Source: Thermaceae bacterium (lineage in GTDB: Bacteria; Deinococcota; Deinococci; Deinococcales; Marinithermaceae). From it: DNA of 6,967 nucleotides. The stretch lies in the NCBI GenBank assembly GCA_027023345.1, contig JALVVO010000241.1, positions 1 to 6,967 of the forward strand, given 5' to 3'. The translations under genes and the position numbers were made by a program. The notes beneath the pieces were generated by a model. That model was not told where the DNA came from and searched no databases. It saw only the letters and a program-made list of their open reading frames with translations. Of the stretch, positions 1 through 6,967 are shown one piece after another (position 1 is the stretch's first letter; every line of letters begins with the position of its first letter).

Positions 1-314
1 CTCCTCCTCGTCGCCGAACCCGGCGACGGCGGCATCCGGGAGGTCTTCCACGCCGGCGGGGTGGTGGGCGGGACCTACCGCCCCCTCGAGCGTTTCGCCG
101 AGCCCGTTCCCACCGCGGGTGAGCTCGAGGAGCTCCTCCAAAAGGCGGCCCGCCTCGCGGGCCGCCCGCCGACGCCGCTCGGGGTCTTTAGCGGCGTCCG
201 CCACCGCCGGAGCCCGCCCTTCGGCGAGGCCCCGTTCGGGCTCTACTTCTCGGGCTTTGGCTCCACCGCGCTTCTCTTCGCGCCGCTCTTCGCCCGCCGG
301 CTCCTGGGGGTGCT

Positions 315-318
<4 letters not shown>
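1..318 (+). CDS. Probable FAD-dependent oxidoreductase (DAO family), C-terminal part
   Basis: The frame is open from base 1 and ends at TAG 316-318, so about 105 C-terminal residues are seen and the start lies outside the window. The pattern fits the end of a DAO-fold flavoenzyme (glycine/D-amino acid oxidase-like). A 'GGTYRPLERF' strand is followed by a helix rich in Glu and Leu (TAGELEELLQKAARLAG). Next come a 'SGVRHRR' stretch, where the family usually has a G-x-R substrate-contacting segment, and a final GLYFSGFGSTALLFAPLFARRLL. That last segment resembles the glycine-rich FAD-contacting segment and last helix of these enzymes. The Rossmann GxGxxG motif would be upstream and cannot be checked. 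The substrate is unknown. Its stop overlaps the stop of the convergent lon gene by four bases. Family assignment is from pattern only; a hypothetical protein of another fold remains possible. Confidence 0.55.
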
Positions 319-2702
<2,384 letters not shown>

Positions 2703-2710
2703 CCTGATAC

Positions 2711-3925
2711 CTAACTCGCCTGCCGGAGCTCGGCCTCCTCGAGGGCCGAGAGAGGGTCGTCGAGGTGCCGCCGGTCAAAGACGATGCGCCGCACCCGGCG
2801 ACCGGGGAGGGCGTACATCAGCTCGTACATGCTGCGCTCGATCACCGCCCGGAGGCCCCGGGCCCCGGTGCCCCGCTCCACCGCCCGCCGGGCGATCTCG
2901 CGAAGCGCCGCCGAGGTGAAGCGGAGCTCCACCCCCTCCATCTCGAAGAGCGCCTGGTACTGCTTGACGAGGGCGTTCTTCGGCTCGGTGAGGATCCGGA
3001 CCAACGCGTCCTCGTCCAGGGGCTCGAGCTCGACGATCACCGGCACCCGGCCGACGAACTCGGGGATCAGCCCGAACTTGACCAGGTCCTCGGGGATTAC
3101 CTCGGGCCGCTCCTTGCCCTTCTCCCCGGCGGCGAAGCCGATGGGGCTCTGGTCGGTGCGGGCCTTGACGATCGCGTCCAGCCCCTCGAAGGCCCCGCCC
3201 AGGATGAAGAGGATGTTCTTGGTGTTCACCGGCACCAGCTCCTGGTGCGGGTGCTTCCGCCCGCCCTGGGGCGGGACGTGGGCCACCGTCCCCTCAATGA
3301 TCTTGAGGAGGGCCTGCTGCACCCCCTCGCCGGAGACGTCCCGGGTGATCGAGGGCCCCTCCGACTTGCGGGCGATCTTGTCGATCTCGTCGATGTAGAT
3401 GATCCCGCGCTCGGCGGCCTCGACGTCCATGCCCGCGGCCTGCAAGAGCCTCAGCACCACGTTCTCCACGTCCTCGCCGACGTAGCCGGCCTCGGTCAGG
3501 GTGGTGGCGTCGGCGATGGCGAAGGGGACCTCGAGGAACCGGGCGAGCGTCTCGGCGAGCAGCGTCTTGCCGGTACCGGTGGGGCCGATCAGGAGGATGT
3601 TCGACTTCTGAATCTCGACCTCGCCCGCCTCCGCCCGGTGGCGGAGCCGCTTGTAGTGGTTGTAGACCGCCACCGAGAGGACCTTCTTGGCGGCCTCCTG
3701 GCCGATCACGTACTGATCGAGGAAGGCCTTGATCTCGGCCGGCGGGGGCAGGCGCTCGGGACCGGCGTAGGCGGGGCGCTCCCGGGTCTCGGCGAGGAGC
3801 TCGTGGGCCCGCTCGACGCAGTCGGCGCAGATGTAGACCTCGCCGATCGGGGCCTCGAAGAGGCGGCTGACCTCGGGGTAGCCCCGGCCGCAGAAGCTGC
3901 AGGTCGCCCTAGTCCGCTTCGCCAC
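2711..3925 (-). CDS. clpX: ATP-dependent Clp protease ATP-binding subunit ClpX
   Basis: A 404-residue AAA+ unfoldase that recognises tagged substrates and threads them into ClpP. The N-terminal C4 zinc-binding domain has Cys9, Cys12, Cys33 and Cys36. Walker A is GPTGTGKT (114-121), pore loop 1 is GYVG (147-150) and Walker B is IIYIDE (175-180). The RKH loop is Arg223-Lys224-His225, the ClpP-docking IGF loop is Ile262-Gly263-Phe264, and sensor 2 lies in GTGARGLR (Arg356). All hallmark elements are intact. The start is GTG at 3923-3925, eight codons before the first zinc Cys, preceded by GGTGGTGA (3929-3936) at suitable distance. The start lies inside the end of clpP, a 17-nt overlap in another frame, which suggests coupled translation and matched amounts of the two subunits. 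The stop is 8 nt before the lon start. Confidence 0.98.
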   Translation of the reverse strand: MAKRTRATCSFCGRGYPEVSRLFEAPIGEVYICADCVERAHELLAETRERPAYAGPERLPPPAEIKAFLDQYVIGQEAAKKVLSVAVYNHYKRLRHRAEAGEVEIQKSNILLIGPTGTGKTLLAETLARFLEVPFAIADATTLTEAGYVGEDVENVVLRLLQAAGMDVEAAERGIIYIDEIDKIARKSEGPSITRDVSGEGVQQALLKIIEGTVAHVPPQGGRKHPHQELVPVNTKNILFILGGAFEGLDAIVKARTDQSPIGFAAGEKGKERPEVIPEDLVKFGLIPEFVGRVPVIVELEPLDEDALVRILTEPKNALVKQYQALFEMEGVELRFTSAALREIARRAVERGTGARGLRAVIERSMYELMYALPGRRVRRIVFDRRHLDDPLSALEEAELRQAS

Positions 3926-4496
3926 GTTTCACCACCCGGTCCACCAGGCCGTAGTCCCGGGCCTCCTCGGCGTCGAGCCAGAAGTCGCGGTCGGTGTCCC
4001 GGGCCACCCGCTCGAGGGGCTGGCCGGTGTGCTCGGCCAGGATGCGGTTCAGGGTGTCCCGCATCTTCAGGATCTGCTCCGCCCGGATGGCGATGTCGGC
4101 GGCCTGGCCCTGGGCCCCGCCCCAGGGCTGGTGGATCATCACCCGGGAGTGGGGCAGGGCGAAGCGCCGGCCGGGCTCGCCGGCGGCCAGGATCACCGCC
4201 GCCATGCTGGCGGCGAGCCCCACCACGATGGTCGAGACCGGCGCCTTCACGTACTGCATGGTGTCGTAAATGGCGAGCCCCGCGTCGATCTCCCCGCCCG
4301 GGGAGTTGATGTAGAGCTTGATCTCGGCCTTGGGGTTCTGGGCCTCGAGGAAGAGCATCTGAGCCACGACGGTGTTCGCCACCTGGGCGTCGATCGGCGT
4401 GCCCAGGAAGATGATGCGGTCCTTCAAAAGCCGCGAGTAGATGTCGTAGACCCGCTCGCCGCGGCTCGTCTGCTCGATGACGTAGGGCACCACCAT
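3909..4496 (-). CDS. clpP: ATP-dependent Clp protease proteolytic subunit ClpP
   Basis: A 195-residue serine peptidase that forms the double-heptamer chamber served by ClpX. From the chosen start the catalytic triad is Ser97 (in GLAASMAA), His122 (VMIHQP) and Asp171 (DTDRDFW). These are the classical ClpP numbers and support this start. Other family marks are INSPGG (63-68) and the N-terminal YVIEQ and RLLKDRIIFLG segments. The frame is open further upstream to a TTG at 4521-4523. I prefer ATG 4494-4496 because AGGAG (4502-4506) sits 5 nt before it and MVVPYVIEQ is the usual family start. The longer form would also start inside a hairpin. The gene lies 36 nt after tig, and its end overlaps the clpX start by 17 nt. 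Confidence 0.97.
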   Translation of the reverse strand: MVVPYVIEQTSRGERVYDIYSRLLKDRIIFLGTPIDAQVANTVVAQMLFLEAQNPKAEIKLYINSPGGEIDAGLAIYDTMQYVKAPVSTIVVGLAASMAAVILAAGEPGRRFALPHSRVMIHQPWGGAQGQAADIAIRAEQILKMRDTLNRILAEHTGQPLERVARDTDRDFWLDAEEARDYGLVDRVVKRGEAD

Positions 4497-4501
4497 GCCA
4501 A

Positions 4502-4506
4502 CTCCT
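4502..4506 (-). promoter_or_regulatory. Ribosome binding site of clpP
   Basis: AGGAG on the minus strand, 5 nt before ATG 4494-4496. It decides the clpP start in favour of this ATG over the in-frame TTG at 4521-4523. It begins 7 nt after the base of the intergenic hairpin 4514-4531, so the two may influence each other. Confidence 0.8.
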
Positions 4507-4513
4507 ATTCTAG

Positions 4514-4531
4514 GCCCCGCCAAAGCGGGGC
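4514..4531 (-). promoter_or_regulatory. Hairpin in the tig-clpP gap
   Basis: A perfect 7-bp inverted repeat reads GCCCCGC-TTTG-GCGGGGC on the transcribed strand. It begins one base after the tig stop (4533-4535) and ends 7 nt before the clpP Shine-Dalgarno. All pairs but none of the loop are G-C, so it should be very stable. The bases after it (CTAGAATAGG) lack a T-run, so it is not a standard intrinsic terminator. It could be an attenuator, an mRNA-stabilising or processing element, or a modulator of clpP initiation. The structure is seen; the role is inferred. Confidence 0.6.
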
Positions 4532-4532
4532 A

Positions 4533-5750
4533 TCAGGCGGCCAGGGCAGCGACCGCCTGGGAAAGGGCCTTATCGTGCAGCCGACGCCGGTAGAGCCGGC
4601 GGAGCCCGTCCTCGCCCAGCGCCCGCTCGAAGTCGGCGGGCTTCATCCCGTAGGCCCGGGCCAGCTCCTCGAGGTGGGCCTTCCACTCGTCCTCCCCGAG
4701 CTCGACCCCGAGCTCCTCGGCGAGCTTCTCCAGCGCGAGCCCCCGGCGCACCCGCCGCTCGGCGCTCCTCTTCACCTCGTTCTTCAACGCCTCGAACTTC
4801 TCGGGCTCGAGGCTCTTCAGGTAGTCCTCGAGCGGCACGCCCTTTTTCGCCAGGTCCTCGGCGATCTCGCCCCAGACGGCGCGCTCCTCGGCCTCGACCA
4901 GGGCCGGGGGCAGCTCGGCCTTAAGCCCCTCAGCGAGCTTTTCGAGGAGCGCCTCCTTCCGCGCCTCCTCGGCCTGGGCCCGGGCCCGGCGGAGGAGCTC
5001 CTCCTTGATCTTCGCCCGGGCCTCCTCGAGGGTCTCGTAGCCCAGGGTCTTGGCGAACTCGTCGTCGAGCTCGGGGAGGCGTACTGCCTTGACCTCCTTG
5101 ACCTTCACCTTGGCCGTCCGCCCGGTGGGCTCGCCGCCGTCGGAGAAGAGCGGGAGCTCGGCCTCATCGCCGGCCCGCTTGCCGAGGAGGGCCGCCCGCA
5201 CCTCGTCGTAGGCCCGTTCGAGCTCCACCGGGATCTCGCTCCCCTCCTCGGTGACTACGATCACCAGGTCGTTCGCCTCGGCCGGCCCCTCCTTGGCCTC
5301 GACCTCGGCGTAGCGGCGGCGCAGGTCCTGGAGGGCGGCCTCCACCGCCTCCTCGCCCACCTCGGGCTCCTCCACGCCCAGCTCGAAGCCGCGCCAGTCG
5401 GGGAGCTCGACCTCGGGGTAGTTCTCGATCTCGGCCTCGAAGACGAAGGGCTTGCCCAGCTCGAGCTCGCCCTCGACCTTGCGCACCGCCACGGGGTCGA
5501 GCTCGAGCGCCTTCAGGTCCTCGGGCAGGTGGCGCTCGATCAGCTCCTCGCGCACCTCGCGCAAAAGGGCCTCGCGCCCCAGCCGGGCCTCGAGCACCCG
5601 GTCGGGCACCCGGCCGGGCCGAAAGCCCGGCACCCGAACGCGCTTTTTGTACTCGGAGAGGAGGAGCCGGTAGGCCCCCTCGACCTCCTCGGCGGGCACC
5701 TCGCCGCGCACGCGCACCCGCCAACCCTCTCGTTCGACGATCTCCGGCAT
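4533..5750 (-). CDS. tig: Trigger factor, ribosome-associated chaperone
   Basis: A 405-residue chaperone that binds near the ribosomal exit tunnel and shields nascent chains. The ribosome-binding signature GFRPGR is at 42-47 within the N-terminal domain (1 to about 115). A central region (about 157-222), where the FKBP-type prolyl isomerase domain normally sits, is short: it runs straight from a strand (LVIVV) through LLGKRAGDEAELP to KVKVKEVK. The long helical C-terminal domain starts at LPELDDEFAKTLG (225-237) and continues to the end. The total is shorter than E. coli trigger factor (432), mostly in that central domain. The start is ATG 5748-5750 after GAGGTG (5754-5759). The frame stays open upstream to 5813, but that extension would run into the tRNA-Leu gene and lacks family similarity, so I reject it. 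First protein gene of the tig-clpP-clpX-lon cluster, 33 nt after tRNA-Leu. Confidence 0.96.
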   Translation of the reverse strand: MPEIVEREGWRVRVRGEVPAEEVEGAYRLLLSEYKKRVRVPGFRPGRVPDRVLEARLGREALLREVREELIERHLPEDLKALELDPVAVRKVEGELELGKPFVFEAEIENYPEVELPDWRGFELGVEEPEVGEEAVEAALQDLRRRYAEVEAKEGPAEANDLVIVVTEEGSEIPVELERAYDEVRAALLGKRAGDEAELPLFSDGGEPTGRTAKVKVKEVKAVRLPELDDEFAKTLGYETLEEARAKIKEELLRRARAQAEEARKEALLEKLAEGLKAELPPALVEAEERAVWGEIAEDLAKKGVPLEDYLKSLEPEKFEALKNEVKRSAERRVRRGLALEKLAEELGVELGEDEWKAHLEELARAYGMKPADFERALGEDGLRRLYRRRLHDKALSQAVAALAA

Positions 5751-5753
5751 GTT

Positions 5754-5759
5754 CACCTC
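5754..5759 (-). promoter_or_regulatory. Ribosome binding site of tig
   Basis: GAGGTG on the minus strand ends 3 nt before ATG 5748-5750; in alignment to the 16S tail the GAGG core is 5 nt away. It fixes the tig start at MPEIVERE and excludes the longer frame that overlaps tRNA-Leu. Confidence 0.8.
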
Positions 5760-5783
5760 GGAAGGAAGGGGCGGCCCGACCTC

Positions 5784-5869
5784 TGGTGCGAGGAGCGGGA
5801 CTTGAACCCGCACGGGATGAACCCACCAGATCCTAAGTCTGGCGCGTCTACCAATTCCGCCATCCTCGC
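5784..5869 (-). tRNA. tRNA-Leu, anticodon UAG
   Basis: An 86-nt class II tRNA with encoded CCA. The acceptor stem is GCGAGGA (5863-5869) with TCCTCGC, followed by discriminator A (5787) and CCA (5784-5786). The anticodon stem CCAGA/TCTGG holds loop CTTAGGA, giving anticodon TAG, which reads CUN leucine codons. A variable arm GGG-TTCAT-CCC and T-arm GCGGG-TTCAAGT-CCCGC are present, so the long variable arm agrees with leucine identity. It lies 58 nt downstream of tRNA-His on the same strand and 33 nt upstream of tig. No T-tract terminator or new promoter is visible between it and tig, so it is probably cut out of a longer tRNA-mRNA transcript. Confidence 0.97.
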
Positions 5870-5904
5870 CGGTCGCGGCCGGGCCGCCCGCTAGGCTGCT
5901 CGTA

Positions 5905-5922
5905 GCCGCCCCGGAGGGCGGC
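5905..5922. repeat. Inverted repeat in the spacer between the two tRNAs
   Basis: A perfect 7-bp stem GCCGCCC/GGGCGGC with a 4-base loop lies in the 58-nt spacer (5870-5927). In the direction of tRNA transcription (minus) no T-run follows, so it should not stop the operon; it may help processing of the dicistronic tRNA precursor. Read on the plus strand it is followed by GC then TTTT (5925-5928), terminator-like in form. The TTTT overlaps the CCA end of tRNA-His, and no plus-strand gene ends here. Confidence 0.5.
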
Positions 5923-5927
5923 GCTTT

Positions 5928-6005
5928 TGGGGTGAGCGATGGGACTTGAACCCATGACCCCCGGTTCCACAGACCGGTGCTCTAACCACCTGAGCTACGC
6001 TCACC
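5928..6005 (-). tRNA. tRNA-His, anticodon GUG
   Basis: A 78-nt tRNA counted with the extra 5' G and the encoded CCA. The acceptor stem GTGAGCG (5998-6004) pairs with CGCTCAC. The -1 position is G (6005) opposite discriminator C73 (5931), the identity pair for histidyl-tRNA synthetase, here already in the DNA. CCA is at 5928-5930. The anticodon stem CCGGT/ACCGG encloses CTGTGGA, giving anticodon GTG. The T-arm TGGG-TTCAAGT-CCCA is regular. It is the first gene after the promoter at 6020-6048, with only about 7-9 nt predicted from transcription start to the tRNA 5' end, and is followed by tRNA-Leu. Confidence 0.97.
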
Positions 6006-6019
6006 GCGCAGCAGACCCC

Positions 6020-6048
6020 ATTTTAGGAAACGCCCGCCCCCGCGTCAA
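6020..6048 (-). promoter_or_regulatory. Sigma70-type promoter for the tRNA-His/tRNA-Leu/tig-clpP-clpX-lon unit
   Basis: On the minus strand TTGACG (6043-6048) and TAAAAT (6020-6025) are separated by exactly 17 nt, each one mismatch from consensus. Predicted transcription start is near 6012-6014, just before tRNA-His. The bases after the -10 are G-rich (GGGG), a type of discriminator associated with stringent control of stable RNA promoters in other bacteria. It is the only convincing promoter I see for the whole minus-strand cluster. A 6-bp dyad (6040-6053) covers the -35. Confidence 0.8.
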
Positions 6049-6053
6049 CGCGG
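6040..6053. repeat. Dyad overlapping the -35 element (possible operator)
   Basis: The sequence CCGCGT-CA-ACGCGG is a perfect 6-bp inverted repeat around two bases and covers the TTGACG element at 6043-6048. It sits between the divergent tRNA operon and the 6073 gene. It could be a repressor or activator site; its short length and GC content make chance possible. Confidence 0.35.
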
Positions 6054-6060
6054 CCTGGGT

Positions 6061-6066
6061 TAGGGT
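6061..6066 (+). promoter_or_regulatory. Possible leaderless -10 element for the gene at 6073
   Basis: TAGGGT ends 6 nt before ATG 6073, matching the TANNNT spacing that places transcription start at or next to the initiation codon. Leaderless genes of this kind are known to be common in Deinococcus-Thermus. No clear -35 is seen 17 nt upstream. The only Shine-Dalgarno-like bases (AGGGG, 6067-6071) are too close to the ATG to work normally. Confidence 0.4.
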
Positions 6067-6072
6067 AGGGGT

Positions 6073-6636
6073 ATGCGAAGGCTCGTGATCCTCCTGATCC
6101 TGGCCCTTCCCGCGTTCGCCCAGGGCATCCCGCTCACCACCGCCGCCCGCGAGGGGCTGGTCGAGCTCCTGGTGGCTCCGGGCGGGGCCTACCAGAGCTA
6201 CGCCCTCTACGCCAAGGCGCTCGCGATCCTCGGCCCCGCCGAGCCCTACCGCCACTTCCTGGACGGCGAGCGGGCCAAGGTGGAGGCTGTCAAAAAGGCC
6301 CTTGCCGCTTACGGTGTGAGCTTTCCCAAGCGAAACCCCTACCTGGGCACGATCGCCCTCCCCAAGGATAAGGAGGCCCTCGCCCGCATGGCGCTCGCCC
6401 AGGAGGTGAAGAGCGTCTACCTAGAGCGAAGGCTTGCCCGCGTCTTCGCCGACTACGACGACCTCAGCCGCCTGGTCCGGACCCTCGAGGCCGCCGACCA
6501 GCTCCAAGCGAAGCTCCTGCGCATGGCCATCGCCCAGGGTGGGGCGCTAGGCCCCGACGTGGTCCGGGGAATGGCCCGGGACCTCCGGGGGCAGGAGGTC
6601 TGCGTCTTCGCCTTCGGCGCGGGGCTCTGCCGCTAG
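6073..6636 (+). CDS. Probable exported ferritin-like four-helix protein, function unknown
   Basis: 187 residues; no named gene recognised. The N-terminus is a typical signal peptide: MRR, then LVILLILALPAFA, with an AFA|Q cleavage site after residue 16. The rest appears all-helical, with about four helices (20-54, 62-81, 100-126, 128-152). This resembles ferritin-like proteins of the DUF2202 kind. The expected metal-ligand places can be traced as Glu31 (helix 1), Glu66-x-x-Lys69 (helix 2), Glu111 (helix 3) and Glu139-x-x-Asp142 (helix 4). The two positions that are His in the classic ExxH pairs are Lys and Asp here, so a diiron site may be altered or lost. Two Cys (177, 186) near the C-terminus could form a disulfide outside the cytoplasm. 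ATG 6073 is chosen because it directly opens the signal peptide and has a leaderless -10 before it. It is divergent from the tRNA operon and convergent with mutM, whose stop it overlaps. Signal peptide fairly sure; fold tentative. Confidence 0.75.
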   Translation: MRRLVILLILALPAFAQGIPLTTAAREGLVELLVAPGGAYQSYALYAKALAILGPAEPYRHFLDGERAKVEAVKKALAAYGVSFPKRNPYLGTIALPKDKEALARMALAQEVKSVYLERRLARVFADYDDLSRLVRTLEAADQLQAKLLRMAIAQGGALGPDVVRGMARDLRGQEVCVFAFGAGLCR

Positions 6637-6967
6637 CGCTGGCAGCGGGGGCAGTAGTAGGCGCTCCGCCCCTGGATCACCGTCCGCCGGATCGGGGTGC
6701 CGCAGACCGGGCAGGGCTCGCCCTCGCGGCCGTAGACGTTAAGCTTTAGCTGAAAGTACCCGATCCGATCGTCCGGCCGGCGGTAGCTTTGGTCCTTCAG
6801 GGTCGAGCCGCCGGCTTGAATCGCCTCCTCGAGCACCCGCGGGATCGCCCCGTGCAGCCGCTCGGCCTCCGCCCGGCGGATCCGGTGGCCCCGCCGGGTG
6901 GGGCGCACCCCGGCGCGAAAGAGCGCCTCGTCGGCGTAAATGTTGCCAAGTCCCGCCACCACCGTCT
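6633..6967 (-). CDS. mutM: Formamidopyrimidine-DNA glycosylase (Fpg/MutM), C-terminal part
   Basis: A base-excision repair enzyme that removes oxidised purines such as 8-oxoguanine and cuts the strand by beta/delta elimination. The window holds about 111 C-terminal residues of a protein usually near 270. Visible marks are VAGLGNIYADEALFRAG (helix-two-turn-helix segment), GGSTLKDQSY, and the C-terminal zinc finger C-x2-C-x16-C-x2-C (CPVC ... CPRC). Within the finger QGRSAYYC carries the DNA-phosphate-contacting Arg. The frame continues past the window edge, so the GTG at 6960-6962 is internal and not the start. The catalytic N-terminal Pro-Glu lies outside the window. The stop (6633-6635) shares CTAG with the stop of the convergent ferritin-like gene. 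Confidence 0.96.
   Translation of the reverse strand, partial: TVVAGLGNIYADEALFRAGVRPTRRGHRIRRAEAERLHGAIPRVLEEAIQAGGSTLKDQSYRRPDDRIGYFQLKLNVYGREGEPCPVCGTPIRRTVIQGRSAYYCPRCQR

Noticed and set aside
2703..2710. Separate heat-shock control of lon or clpX (CIRCE-type repeat or second promoter)
   Set aside because: The gap is only 8 nt, and I found no TTAGCACTC/GAGTGCTAA-type repeat in any intergenic gap in the window.
4497..4523. Extended clpP start at TTG 4521-4523
   Set aside because: It starts inside the intergenic hairpin without a suitable ribosome site. The ATG at 4494-4496 gives standard catalytic numbering (97/122/171).
5751..5813. Extended tig start giving 21 more residues (MRVQVPLLAP...)
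   Set aside because: The extra codons read through the 3' half of tRNA-Leu and are a typical false translation of a tRNA. The ATG at 5748-5750 has a good ribosome site and the normal family N-terminus.
4029..5894. Very long open frames on the plus strand opposite tig, clpP, clpX and lon (also near 498-1721, 1728-2714 and 2765-4309)
   Set aside because: They are antisense shadows produced by high GC and third-position bias of well-recognised genes. They are rich in Gly, Pro, Arg, Leu and His, have no family similarity, and one runs through a tRNA gene.
6054..6072. Telomere-like G runs (GGGTTAGGGTAGGGG), possible G-quadruplex
   Set aside because: Only three G-tracts are close together, and they are better explained as a leaderless -10 (TAGGGT) in a GC-rich region.

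Overview
The window is very GC-rich (roughly 70% by eye). Its proteins look like those of the Deinococcus-Thermus lineage, most likely a Thermaceae relative such as Thermus, Meiothermus, Marinithermus or Oceanithermus. Supporting signs are the ClpP N-terminus (MVVPYVIEQT...), the short trigger factor, the Fpg/MutM sequence style and a probable leaderless gene. The genus assignment is an inference; nothing in the window fixes it.

Layout, left to right. Positions 1-318 (+) hold the C-terminal end of a probable FAD-dependent oxidoreductase of the DAO (glycine/D-amino acid oxidase-like) family. From 315 to about 6013 everything is on the minus strand. In transcription order this is a sigma70-type promoter (6043-6048 / 6020-6025), tRNA-His(GUG), tRNA-Leu(UAG), trigger factor (tig), ClpP peptidase (clpP), ClpX unfoldase (clpX) and Lon protease (lon). 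Going divergently from the same short promoter region is a 187-aa gene (6073-6636, +) for a probably exported ferritin-like protein. At the right edge, convergent to it, is the C-terminal part of formamidopyrimidine-DNA glycosylase (mutM/fpg, 6633-6967, -).

The genes work together as a protein quality-control operon. Trigger factor meets nascent chains at the ribosome, ClpX unfolds substrates for the ClpP chamber, and Lon is the self-contained AAA+ protease. The order tig-clpP-clpX-lon is conserved in many bacteria. Here it is packed tightly: 36 nt between tig and clpP, a 17-nt overlap between clpP and clpX, and 8 nt between clpX and lon. Two tRNA genes appear to form the 5' end of the same transcript, since I see no terminator or second promoter between tRNA-Leu and tig.

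I see no mobile element, CRISPR array, insertion sequence or obvious new defence system, and no gene-free stretch over 300 bases. The points worth following are the tRNA-headed proteolysis operon, a dyad on its -35 element, a hairpin between tig and clpP, the altered metal-ligand pattern in the exported ferritin-like protein, and two convergent gene pairs that share a CTAG as both stop codons.
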